From Planctomycetota bacterium (lineage in GTDB: Bacteria; Planctomycetota; B129-G9): a DNA stretch of 8,968 nucleotides. Under the pieces are notes generated by a model. That model was not told where the DNA came from. It saw only the letters and a program-made list of their open reading frames with translations, and made no database searches. Of this stretch, positions 1 to 6,331 are shown piece by piece (the first letter of the stretch is position 1; each line of letters begins with the position of its first letter). The translations under genes were made by a program, and so were the position numbers. The stretch covers positions 1 through 8,968 of the forward strand of contig QNCA01000040.1 of the NCBI GenBank assembly GCA_003644325.1. The letters run 5' to 3'.

Positions 1-686
1 GGCATCCTGGATAGAAAACGGTCAAGCGGGTCAAGGACGGGCCATGCCTCTCGGTAAATTCCAGCAAGCACGCGGGGCAGGCCCAGGCAGTTACGCGGCA
101 GCATATTCCTTCGCCGGAAAGAGCGAACCTCGAAACCATTGTCTTCCAGCAGTGATGTCGCGCTTGACCGCGTATAGCGGACGGGGTGGTCGCTCTTTCC
201 CCGAAGGTCGTTCAGCCATTCGATATATGAGAATTTCCCCGGTAGCATGAAGATGAAAAACTTTCCCCTGCGGCGAAGTACACGCCATATCTCCGACATG
301 GACGCGGAGACGTCCTCAACGTGTTCAAGCGTTCCGCATGAAAGCACGGCGTCGAACTCCGCATTTTTGTACGGGAGCGTTCGCGGATTGCCGGCGTAGC
401 GAATAGCAATCTCGCCGAATATGGGCAGTTTGTCGATATTTGGGCGTGCGACAATGTCGAAAGACTCCACCTCCAGGCCCCGGTTGCGCAGGAGGTGGGT
501 CATCTGCCCGTAGCCGCAGCCCCTGTCAAGGATCTTGCCCTGTCCCAGGACGCGGCGCACTATGTCGGCGAAGCGCACATAGTTCAACACGTTCAGACGC
601 CCCGTCAGATGGCCGATGCCTTTGCTGCCCATCGACTCGGCGACCCGCGCCGCATGTAATATCTGTTCTATCTCACTCGCTTCCAT
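1..686 (-). CDS. Class I SAM-dependent methyltransferase (Methyltransf_11-like), 3' end outside window
   Basis: The minus-strand frame is open from the ATG at 686-684 to the window edge: 228 complete codons with no stop, so the C-terminus is missing. The N-terminal part is a short helical lead. Residues 51-60 read KILDRGCGYG, the glycine-rich SAM-binding motif I (the usual acidic-x-GCG-x-G form, with Arg after the Asp). FDI at 76-78 fits the acidic strand-2 end. FDAVLSCGTLEHVED (111-125) is the motif II/post-II region typical of Methyltransf_11 proteins, followed by IWRVLRRRGKFFIF (133-146), the usual 'xxVLkPGG' segment. It probably methylates a small molecule or a glycan; the substrate is not visible. 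It lies divergently next to a flippase gene, which suggests surface-glycan decoration, but that is only context. The start is supported by AGG eight bases upstream and by a good promoter-like pair further up. It is a clear family match with unknown specificity. Confidence 0.88.
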   Translation of the reverse strand, partial: MEASEIEQILHAARVAESMGSKGIGHLTGRLNVLNYVRFADIVRRVLGQGKILDRGCGYGQMTHLLRNRGLEVESFDIVARPNIDKLPIFGEIAIRYAGNPRTLPYKNAEFDAVLSCGTLEHVEDVSASMSEIWRVLRRRGKFFIFMLPGKFSYIEWLNDLRGKSDHPVRYTRSSATSLLEDNGFEVRSFRRRNMLPRNCLGLPRVLAGIYREAWPVLDPLDRFLSRM

Positions 687-722
687 GTTTATTGCCTGCT
701 CCGACGTGTTTTTAGACGGGGG

Positions 723-751
723 ATTCTAGCAAATGCGTGTTAATGCAACAA
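723..751 (-). promoter_or_regulatory. Predicted sigma-70-type promoter for the methyltransferase
   Basis: On the minus strand TTGTTG (746-751) and TAGAAT (723-728) are separated by exactly 17 bases, and TGC directly before TAGAAT gives an extended -10 (TGCTAGAAT). It lies about 40 bases before the methyltransferase ATG and just outside the 768-1174 insertion, which therefore left it intact. This is a motif match by eye only. Confidence 0.5.
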
Positions 752-822
752 TGTGATTTGGAATATGGGAAGTATGTAAGAATCCCGGGTGGCTGCTCGG
801 CACGGTGACAGTCACTAATCTA

Positions 823-991
823 CTCAAGTTGACTGAGTTTTTGTTAACCCCGGTGACTGTCACCAATTACGGAGCCGTTCCGACCTTGTCGGAACGGATC
901 GTAGATTGGTGACTGTCACCGTAAGGTGTCGTGAAGCAGCAGATTATAATCAAGCACCCACCATCATCCAGAAAAAGTCAGTCAACTTGAG
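823..991 (+). mobile_element. 169-bp TIR element, copy 1 (nested), carrying an extra 56-bp unit
   Basis: The ends are inverted copies reading CTCAAGTTGACTGA(G/C)TTTTT (823-843 and 971-991, 20 of 21 matching). It is flanked by taatcta (816-822) and taaccta (992-998), an imperfect 7-bp target duplication with 6 of 7 matching. The same element occurs inverted at 6332-6444, where it is 113 bp long. The 56-bp difference is exactly one box-plus-unit of the palindromic repeat at 852-920. It is non-coding and non-autonomous. Confidence 0.75.
852..920 (+). repeat. 69-bp palindromic box-delimited repeat, copy 1
   Basis: Two direct copies of the near-palindromic 13-mer GGTGACTGTCACC (852-864 and 908-920) flank a 43-bp core. 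The core centre is a perfect 10-bp stem, CCGTTCCGAC / GTCGGAACGG, with the 3-base loop CTT. The whole repeat is an imperfect palindrome, because CCAAT/ATTGG also pair at the ends. It matches 3906-3974 at 67 of 69 positions. The layout recalls REP/BIME elements mobilised by REP-associated tyrosine transposases (RAYT), but no such enzyme is in the window. Confidence 0.8.
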
Positions 992-1030
992 TAACCTACG
1001 AATCTCGCTCGACAGGCTCACAAGATTCCG

Positions 1031-1076
1031 CCCGTTCCGGGTCCTCGCCCTGAGGACCCGTCAGGGTCCGAACGGG
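1031..1076. repeat. Branched palindrome (cruciform-capable core of the split REP-like unit)
   Basis: The outer stem CCCGTTC (1031-1037) pairs with GAACGGG (1070-1076). The inner 9-bp stem CGGGTCCTC (1038-1046) pairs with GAGGACCCG (1052-1060) over a GCCCT loop. A competing hairpin GGACCC-GTCA-GGGTCC (1054-1069) overlaps it. It lacks a T-tract and lies between divergent genes, so it is not a terminator. It appears to be the core of the 804-1094 repeat. Confidence 0.6.
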
Positions 1077-1081
1077 TAATT

Positions 1082-1141
1082 AGTGACAGTCACCGACTTC
1101 GCTCGCGCGGCTCGCGGGGTTCCGTAATTGTGACAGTCCCC
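1082..1141 (-). repeat. Degenerate box-delimited repeat sharing a box with the previous unit
   Basis: The box agtgacagtcacc (1082-1094) is also the right box of the 804-1094 unit. The far end, tccgtaattgtgacagtccc (1121-1140), resembles the reverse complement of the left end of the 852-920 repeat (ctccgtaattggtgacagtc). The core between them is GC-rich and different (1095-1120). Adjacent units thus share a box, the same arrangement as at 3861-3974. The right box is decayed, so this call is tentative. Confidence 0.45.
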
Positions 1142-1190
1142 GTCACTCGCTTCCCGGGATTCTTACATGCTTCCTGGAATATGAAAGCGC

Positions 1191-1218
1191 TGGACGCGCC
1201 GGACTTATCTGCTAGAAT
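1191..1218 (+). promoter_or_regulatory. Possible promoter for the flippase-glycosyltransferase operon
   Basis: TGGACG (1191-1196) and TAGAAT (1213-1218) are spaced by 16 bases, and TGC before TAGAAT repeats the TGCTAGAAT extended -10 of the divergent methyltransferase promoter. The site lies 41 bases before the flippase ATG and just right of the 768-1174 insertion. The -35 is weak. This is a by-eye motif match. Confidence 0.4.
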
Positions 1219-1258
1219 CTCACACCAATAAAGCGCAAAAGGCGGAGGACGGGGAGTA

Positions 1259-2758
1259 ATGTCCAAGTTGCTTTCAGATAAGGCCGCACACCTGATGACC
1301 GGCGAAGCCGCGGGCGCCGCCATCAGGATGGTGACACGCATCGTTCTGGTGAACATCTGGCTTCACGACAAGAACATGGTCGGCCTGTGGCAAATGCTCA
1401 TGCAGACCATCAACGGGCCTGTCGTGAGCATCTTTGCGCTGGGCCTGCCGGGCAGTCTGATTTACTTTGTCTCCCGCGCCGGCAAGAAGGAGCGCAGCGC
1501 GTACATCGCGCAGGCAATGATAGCCCTGTTTGTTCTGGGCGTTCTGGCCGGTGCGGCGCTGGTCGTCAGCGCGCCCTGGATATCCGCCCTGTATAAAACG
1601 CCGGAACTCACCGGCCTCCTGCCGTTGTTTGCCGTGTTCGTGCTCTTTGAGATAAGCGTTACTTACACCCGGCGGCTGTTCGTCCTTTACGAGCGTACGC
1701 TCATCGCGGCGGGGTTGATAATTCTGGATTCCCTGGGGCTGCTGGTGTGCTTTGCGCTGCCTGCCTGGATGGGCGAGGGCCTGGACACCTGCGTGATTTG
1801 GCTGGACGTCTTCGCCGGCGCCAGGATGGTTATCACCACATTTCTGGCGTTGCAGGGCTTGCAGTGGGGCAACCTGCGGCTTTCCTGGCGGCTGTTCCGG
1901 CGGCAGATGGCCTACGCGGCGCCCCTGGGGCTTTCCACCGCCGTGCCCGCAATAGCCGGCCGCGCCGACAAGATGATAATGCCGTTTTATCTCACGACCG
2001 ACAGGTTCGCGGTTTACTCCATAGGCGCGATGCAGATTCCGTTTGCGGAGACGATAGGCACGTCCATTGCGACGGTCATCTCTCCGCGCATCGCCGTCAT
2101 GCACAGGGACGGCGACGGCGCGGGTCTGCTGAAACTCTGGCACGATGCCGTAATCAGGGCATCCATCCTTCTGCTGCCGCTTTTCGCCCTGTTCATGGCG
2201 GTCTCGGACAAGGTATTCCTGCTGCTTTTTACGGACGAGTACGCGGATGGAGTGTGGCTTTTTCGCATCTGTCTTTTCGTGGTGCCGATGTTCGCGGCCA
2301 TGCAGGCCAACGTGCTGGCGGCCCTGGGCAGGACGAAATTCATCTTCGGGGTGTCGGTCTGCCGTACCCTGCTCACTATCGGCGCGACGATAGCGTCCAT
2401 ATATCTGATGGGCTTTTACGGTCCGCCGGTGGCGATGGTCGCAGTCGGGCTTCTGGCCCGCGCCGCCATGTTCTGTCGTATAAAACGCGAGTTGAAGATA
2501 GAATGGGCCGATATATGGCCCGTGCGCAGGTGGCTGGCGGTGCTGTCGGTCGCGCTTATCTCCGGCGTTGTGGCGTGGGGAGCGTCGCGCGCGCTGCCCG
2601 GCAGGCTGGAGGCATGCCTGCTGGCTGGCGTCGTCATGTCGGCCGTTTACGTCCCACTGCTTTTCGCTTTTGGATTGATTGACGAAAAGGACAGGGAACT
2701 GATAAGACACAACTGGAAACGAATCCGCAGACTGTTCCGCAGGAAAGGCCGGGAATGA
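1259..2758 (+). CDS. Wzx-like oligosaccharide flippase (MOP superfamily polysaccharide transporter)
   Basis: This is a 499-residue integral membrane protein, a normal length for the PST/Wzx group of the multidrug/oligosaccharidyl-lipid/polysaccharide family. Hydrophobic stretches fall near residues 19-35, 50-70, 85-106, 117-135, 148-170, 182-200, 299-320, 333-355, 360-385, 388-404, 425-443 and 453-473, with two weaker ones around 218-275. That gives 12-14 helices, followed by a strongly basic tail (KRIRRLFRRKGRE). Proteins of this type flip lipid-linked glycans across the inner membrane. Features supporting the family include the GLPGSLIYFVSR segment (62-73) in an early helix and an Arg-rich loop (RLFRRQMAYAAPLGLS, 211-226) before the second half. 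The ATG at 1259 has GGAGG at 1244-1248. The stop overlaps the next gene's start as ATGA, so it is co-translated with a glycosyltransferase. The substrate is unknown; the protein could instead be a teichuronic or exopolysaccharide transporter of the same family. Confidence 0.85.
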   Translation: MSKLLSDKAAHLMTGEAAGAAIRMVTRIVLVNIWLHDKNMVGLWQMLMQTINGPVVSIFALGLPGSLIYFVSRAGKKERSAYIAQAMIALFVLGVLAGAALVVSAPWISALYKTPELTGLLPLFAVFVLFEISVTYTRRLFVLYERTLIAAGLIILDSLGLLVCFALPAWMGEGLDTCVIWLDVFAGARMVITTFLALQGLQWGNLRLSWRLFRRQMAYAAPLGLSTAVPAIAGRADKMIMPFYLTTDRFAVYSIGAMQIPFAETIGTSIATVISPRIAVMHRDGDGAGLLKLWHDAVIRASILLLPLFALFMAVSDKVFLLLFTDEYADGVWLFRICLFVVPMFAAMQANVLAALGRTKFIFGVSVCRTLLTIGATIASIYLMGFYGPPVAMVAVGLLARAAMFCRIKRELKIEWADIWPVRRWLAVLSVALISGVVAWGASRALPGRLEACLLAGVVMSAVYVPLLFAFGLIDEKDRELIRHNWKRIRRLFRRKGRE

Positions 2759-3831
2759 ACCCTCATGATACGCCAACTGTAACGGTCATAATGCCGGTTT
2801 ACAACGCGGCGAAGTATCTACCCGATGCGCTGGACAGCCTATTGGCCCAAACGTTCCGGGACTTCGAGATAGTCGCGGTGAACGACGGCTCAACCGACGA
2901 CAGCGCCCGAGTGCTCGCCGAATACGCCGCAAGAGACGCCAGGATTCGAGTAGTACACAGGGAAAACGGCGGCTGCGGCGCCGCGCGAAACACCGGCATA
3001 GCGCTGGCAAAAGGACGCTACATCGCCCAGCAGGACGCCGACGACCTGTCCGTCCCGACGCGGCTGGAAAGACAGGCCGCCTTCTTGGACACACATCCCG
3101 ACGTGTGCGCCGCATACTGCTGGACCGTCCTCGCCGACGAAAGCCTGAAACCCGAACTCACAATCTGCGCCCCCGTGAAACACGCTGAAATCCTGAAGAT
3201 ATTACATTACCGCAACGCGCTTCAGCCGAACTTCATGATCCGCAAGAGCGCTCTCAATGAAGTCGGCGGACTGCGCGAGGCATTCCGCTATGCGCAGGAC
3301 TACGACATGAATCTGCGCGTTGCCGAGGCGGGCAAGGTCTTCTGTCTGCCTCACGCCCTTTACGTCTATAGAAGCCACCCGAATCAGACTTCCGTTACAC
3401 GGCATTCGGAGCAGGTGAAGTTCGGCGCCCTGGCGTGTACCTTCCTCTTTGAAAGAAAATTGCGGGGACGGGACAGTTACCATGAATTCAGCGGGGCGGG
3501 GGATATTGATAAGTTTCTCGTGAATTACGACCTCAGCCCGCTTTTCTTCTTTTTCGCGGGTCGGCGCTTCCTGAGGAACTTCAAGATAACCGAAGCCAGA
3601 AAACACCTGAGACAGGCAATGCAGGGCGACATGAAGAAAAACTCCGCCCGGCTGCTTTTTGCGAAATCTTATCTTCCTTATCCGATACTCAAAACCCTCG
3701 AATCCTTTAAGAGCCGTTTCTTGCGAAAACAGTGGACAAAGCGTCTCTCGCCGGAGATTCAAGCGCTGCTTTCAAAAACGGCCGAAGCGGAATCCTCCGC
3801 TGGTATGTTATCGCGGGAGACGCCGTTTTAA
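2755..3831 (+). CDS. Family 2 glycosyltransferase (GT-A fold)
   Basis: The 358-residue protein opens with VTVIMPVYNAAKYLPDAL (9-26) and has AVNDGSTDDS (41-50), the nucleotide-binding start of GT2 enzymes. IAQQDADD (90-97) carries the DAD form of the DxD metal motif at 94-96. YAQDYDMNLR (179-188) sits where the catalytic-base 'ED' segment lies in this family. It would transfer a sugar from a nucleotide donor to a growing lipid-linked glycan at the cytoplasmic face; donor and acceptor are not readable. No membrane helix is evident in the C-terminal part, which is basic. The start overlaps the flippase stop by four bases, with AGGAAAGG six bases upstream, so translation is coupled. It is a close paralogue of the N-terminal half of the next gene: 51 of 72 residues are identical over residues 8-79. 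The C-terminal tail after about residue 325 is not shared. Confidence 0.9.
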   Translation: MNPHDTPTVTVIMPVYNAAKYLPDALDSLLAQTFRDFEIVAVNDGSTDDSARVLAEYAARDARIRVVHRENGGCGAARNTGIALAKGRYIAQQDADDLSVPTRLERQAAFLDTHPDVCAAYCWTVLADESLKPELTICAPVKHAEILKILHYRNALQPNFMIRKSALNEVGGLREAFRYAQDYDMNLRVAEAGKVFCLPHALYVYRSHPNQTSVTRHSEQVKFGALACTFLFERKLRGRDSYHEFSGAGDIDKFLVNYDLSPLFFFFAGRRFLRNFKITEARKHLRQAMQGDMKKNSARLLFAKSYLPYPILKTLESFKSRFLRKQWTKRLSPEIQALLSKTAEAESSAGMLSRETPF

Positions 3832-3860
3832 CGTCGCCGGCGGGCCGCCGTCGGTACTTT

Positions 3861-3918
3861 GGTGACTGTCACCATTGAAGACTGACCGGTTAAAGAACCG
3901 CGAAAGGTGACTGTCACC
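3861..3918 (+). repeat. Box-unit-box segment abutting the 69-bp repeat
   Basis: There are perfect copies of GGTGACTGTCACC at 3861-3873 and 3906-3918, separated by 32 bases that include a small hairpin CGGTT-AAAG-AACCG (3887-3900). The second box is also the left box of the 3906-3974 repeat, so two different units share one box. The 174-bp gap between the two glycosyltransferase genes otherwise shows only a short GC-rich stretch after the stop codon (about 3832-3856). Confidence 0.6.
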
Positions 3919-3974
3919 AATTACGGAGCCGTTCCGACCTTGTCGGAACGGATAGTAGATTGGCGACTGTCACC
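3906..3974 (+). repeat. 69-bp palindromic box-delimited repeat, copy 2
   Basis: It is identical to 852-920 except at two positions (A for C in the right arm, and C for T in the right box, which reads GGCGACTGTCACC at 3962-3974). It keeps the perfect 10-bp stem with CTT loop. It lies in the gap upstream of the fused glycosyltransferase. A GTG inside its left box (3907) happens to be in frame with that gene, which can mislead start calling. Confidence 0.8.
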
Positions 3975-4005
3975 GCAAGAAATCAGATTGAGTAAAATAG
4001 AATCA

Positions 4006-6240
4006 ATGGCACCGCAGGAAGAAAAATCACAGGTCAGGGTAACGGTCGTGATGCCCGTTTTTAACGCGGCTGAATATCTGCCCGACGCGCTGGACAGCCT
4101 GCTGGCCCAAACTTTCCAGGACTTCGAGATAATCGCGGTGGACGACGGCTCGGCCGACGGTAGCGGCGACATACTGGAACGGTATGCCGCCCGCGACCCC
4201 AGGGTGCGCGTCCTGCATCAGCAAAATGTCGGCTCGGGCGCCGCGCGAAACAATGCCCTGACCGTCGCCGGGGGGCGATACATCGCACAGCACGATGCGG
4301 ACGATATTTCCGCCCCCGGGCGTCTCGAAAGACAGGCCGCCTTCCTCGATGAGCATCCTGATGTCTGCGCCGTCTATTGTCGCACGGTCATGGCCGATGA
4401 AAGACTGAATCCCCTCTACACGATTCTCACGCCCGAAGATGATGCCGTCATACGCCGTGCCCTGCCCCATGGAAACATCCTTTCGGGAAACTACATGATG
4501 CGCAGGGAGACCCTGGATGAGGTCGGCGGCTACCGCCCCGCGTTTACGTACTCGCAGGACTACGACCTCAACCTCCGCGTGACGGAAGCCGGCAAGGTAC
4601 ACTGCCTGCCCGAAGGCCTCTACATCGTCAGGAAACATCCCGGCCAGATATCGATTGCGAAACGGCATTTACAGGACGAGTACGGCACGCTGGTAAAGGT
4701 CTTCGCGCTGGAGAGGAAGAAACTCGGTCGTGACAGTTACGACCGGTTTGCCGCGGCGGGGGATTTCCAGCGCTTTATCGACTCCTATCGGTTCCGCCGT
4801 GAATTTTATCTCTTCGCGGGCGAGCGCACGCTGCGCAGGCTCGACGTGAAACCCGCGAGGAGTTACCTCAGGCGCGCATTTGCCCAAAGACCGCTCAGCG
4901 GCAGGGCGGCGGCGCTTCTGGCGATTTCGTATGTCCCCCGCTTCATCTTGCAGGGCGTACGTTCACTGAAGAACCGATTCATCGATCGCCTCGGAAAAAC
5001 GGCCCCAACATCAAACCATCCCCTAAAGGAGCCTGCCCCCTTTAGGGGACGGTTTGAGATTCTCTATGTAGCGGGTACCGAACTTTTCGCCGGTCACGGC
5101 GGCTCGGTGCATACGTGGGAGGTCGCCGCGGAACTGGCGCGGCGCGGACACCGTGTCACCCTTATCGCTGCGCGCACACGCCGTGAACGACATGAGCGGG
5201 TTCCCCCAAGGAATCTCACGGTAGTCGAAGTGAACATGCACATCGGCGGCGTCATCGTTCCGCTACGCGCGCTTCGCGCCGCGCGCAGGGCATGCCGGGA
5301 AAAGCCGGATGTCATCATTGAGCGCCTGGCGATACCCGGCGGAGCCGGCGCGATTCTTTCACGCAAAATGAACATACCGCTCGCGCTTGACGTTAACGGC
5401 CCCGCGCCTCACTTCGACATGGTCCTCAAGAGACATGCGATAGCGCGCCTGCCGCCGGCGCGCCATCTCCTCTCGTGGTGGTTCCGAACCCAGTACCGAA
5501 GGTCCAGCCTGGTATTCACCGCGAATCCCTCGTCGATTCCCGCATGGTTCGACGGCAGGGTGGAAGTCCTCGACCTCGGCGTCGCGATAAACAAGTTCAC
5601 TCCGGATCTGCGTGATTCCGAAAAAACCGCGCAACTAAAAAAAGACCTGGGCCTCGATGGCAAATTCGTCGTCTTCTACGCGGGCGCATTCATGAACTGG
5701 CAGGGCTTCAACGTTTTGCCGGAGGCGATTGAAGCGGCCTGCAAGGATGACAGAGTGATGTTCCTCCTGGCGGGGCAGGGTGACGAGTACGAATCTTTCA
5801 GGTCAAGGATAGACACCCTCGGCCTGGGCAGCCGCGTTGTGCTGCCCGGGGCGGTCTCGCCCGAGGATTTGCCGCTATACGCCGCCTGTGCCGACGTCGG
5901 CATAGCCCCGTACCAGCCGCCCGAGGGGAAGGATGAGTTCTACTTCGGCTCGCCGCTGAAGGTGTTCGAGTACATGGCCGCGGGACTGCCCGTGGTTACC
6001 ACCGACTGTCCGCCGCTGCCGGATATAATAAAGGAGGGGGAGTCGGGTACGATTGTGCCGCCGCATGACGGGGGCGCTCTGGGGCGGGCCATACTGGAAC
6101 TGGCGGCCGAGCCTCAACGCGCCGCGGAGATGGGCCGCCGCAACCGCGACATCGCCATCGGAAAATACAGTTGGAAGAGACATGTAGACAGGCTTGAAGC
6201 CCTTCTTCTCGACGTGACGGCCAAACAAACAGGGACTTGA
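4006..6240 (+). CDS. Bifunctional glycosyltransferase: GT2 domain fused to GT4 domain
   Basis: From the ATG at 4006 the protein is 744 residues. The N-terminal half (about 10-335) is a GT-A family 2 enzyme: VTVVMPVFNAAEYLPDAL, AVDDGSADGS, DAD metal motif at 97-99, SQDYDLNLR at 183-191. The C-terminal half (about 349-744) is a GT-B family 4 enzyme. Its first Rossmann domain begins FEILYVAG and has GHGGSVHTWEVA. Its second domain runs KFVVFYAGAFMNWQG ... MFLLAGQGDEY and ends with SPLKVFEYMAAGLPVV, where Glu655 is the conserved acidic residue of the family 4 donor site. The linker 336-351 is encoded by a DNA palindrome. The protein would add two successive sugars to a glycan. The frame stays open back to a GTG at 3907, but those 33 codons are mostly repeat DNA, and the ATG gives the same N-terminal length as the paralogue upstream. 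No strong ribosome-binding site is visible before the ATG. Confidence 0.85.
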   Translation: MAPQEEKSQVRVTVVMPVFNAAEYLPDALDSLLAQTFQDFEIIAVDDGSADGSGDILERYAARDPRVRVLHQQNVGSGAARNNALTVAGGRYIAQHDADDISAPGRLERQAAFLDEHPDVCAVYCRTVMADERLNPLYTILTPEDDAVIRRALPHGNILSGNYMMRRETLDEVGGYRPAFTYSQDYDLNLRVTEAGKVHCLPEGLYIVRKHPGQISIAKRHLQDEYGTLVKVFALERKKLGRDSYDRFAAAGDFQRFIDSYRFRREFYLFAGERTLRRLDVKPARSYLRRAFAQRPLSGRAAALLAISYVPRFILQGVRSLKNRFIDRLGKTAPTSNHPLKEPAPFRGRFEILYVAGTELFAGHGGSVHTWEVAAELARRGHRVTLIAARTRRERHERVPPRNLTVVEVNMHIGGVIVPLRALRAARRACREKPDVIIERLAIPGGAGAILSRKMNIPLALDVNGPAPHFDMVLKRHAIARLPPARHLLSWWFRTQYRRSSLVFTANPSSIPAWFDGRVEVLDLGVAINKFTPDLRDSEKTAQLKKDLGLDGKFVVFYAGAFMNWQGFNVLPEAIEAACKDDRVMFLLAGQGDEYESFRSRIDTLGLGSRVVLPGAVSPEDLPLYAACADVGIAPYQPPEGKDEFYFGSPLKVFEYMAAGLPVVTTDCPPLPDIIKEGESGTIVPPHDGGALGRAILELAAEPQRAAEMGRRNRDIAIGKYSWKRHVDRLEALLLDVTAKQTGT
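5011..5057. repeat. 19-bp-stem DNA palindrome inside the GT2-GT4 linker
   Basis: Left arm 5011-5029 (tcaaaccatcccctaaagg) and right arm 5039-5057 are inverted copies matching at 18 of 19 bases, with the 9-base loop agcctgccc. It starts on a codon boundary and spans codons 336-351, encoding SNHPLKEPAPFRGRFE. Homology to the GT2 paralogue fades just before it, and the typical GT4 start (ILYVAG) follows immediately. It therefore occupies what would have been the gap between two ancestral genes, or is a palindromic element inserted in frame. Confidence 0.8.
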
Positions 6241-6242
6241 AT

Positions 6243-6264
6243 CGCTTGCCCGTAAGCGCAAGCG
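6243..6264 (+). terminator. Hairpin just after the glycosyltransferase operon, possible terminator
   Basis: CGCTTGC (6243-6249) pairs with GCAAGCG (6258-6264) over an 8-base loop, starting three bases after the stop codon. It is followed by a G-run, not a T-tract, so an intrinsic terminator is doubtful. It may instead be another small palindromic repeat. Confidence 0.3.
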
Positions 6265-6285
6265 GGGGGACTGAATCGGATTCCC

Positions 6286-6306
6286 AAATTCAAGATTCAA
6301 AATTCA
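6286..6306. repeat. Short heptamer tandem repeat A(A/G)ATTCA x3
   Basis: Three consecutive 7-mers, AAATTCA, AGATTCA and AAATTCA, form an AT-rich tract in the convergent gap and contrast with the GC-rich coding DNA. No function is visible. Confidence 0.55.
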
Positions 6307-6331
6307 AAAGTCAACAAGAAGTGGCAAAGTA

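Larger units (their letters stand above)
804..1094 (-). repeat. REP-like unit with a long hairpin core, split by a later insertion
   Basis: The left end at 804-823, ggtgacagtcactaatctac, matches the reverse complement of the right end of the 69-bp repeat at 852-920 at 19 of 20 bases. The right end around 1077-1094, taattagtgacagtcacc, matches the reverse complement of that repeat's left end (box plus AATTA). The two ends are separated by the 823-991 element. Removing that element and one copy of its flanking 7-mer restores a unit of about 115 bp with the same ends as the 69-bp repeat but a different, larger palindromic core (1031-1076). It is therefore best read as a family member interrupted by a nested insertion. 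No gene is visible. Confidence 0.6.
768..1174. mobile_element. 407-bp MITE-like element with 22-bp TIRs and 9-bp target duplication
   Basis: The left end 768-789 (GGAAGTATGTAAG..CCCGGG) and the right end 1153-1174 are inverted copies matching at 21 of 22 bases. The element is bounded on both sides by the direct repeat TGGAATATG (759-767 and 1175-1183), a perfect 9-bp duplication lying exactly against the TIR ends, as expected of a transposition event. It holds no credible gene, so it would be non-autonomous. Nine-base duplications are known for IS4-group elements such as IS10 and IS50 and for IS1, but the parent transposase cannot be named from here. It sits between the two divergent promoters of the methyltransferase and the flippase. 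Its interior is made of other repeats described separately (804-1094, 823-991, 852-920, 1082-1141). Confidence 0.82.

Noticed and set aside
440..715. 91-codon plus-strand open frame over the methyltransferase start
   Set aside because: It is Cys/Pro/Arg/Ser-rich with no family features and is fully antisense to the methyltransferase, whose minus-strand frame shows clear SAM motifs.
852..864. GGTGACTGTCACC as an operator for a dimeric regulator
   Set aside because: The near-palindrome could bind a dimer, but it travels with repeat units and lies at inconsistent places relative to starts, including a convergent gap between gene ends. A mobile-repeat explanation is simpler.
1031..1076. Strong hairpin as a transcription terminator
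   Set aside because: It has no T-tract on either strand and sits between divergent genes, where no transcript should end.
1274..2776. Long open frame of 500 codons on the minus strand
   Set aside because: It lies antisense to the flippase and reads as low-complexity, charged, Arg/Gln/His-rich protein with no family features. It is a shadow of the high-GC coding frame.
3861..3974. Regularly recurring 13-bp boxes as a CRISPR array
   Set aside because: The repeats are only 13 bp, the intervals differ (32 and 43 bp), one 'spacer' recurs elsewhere as part of the repeat, and no cas gene is nearby.
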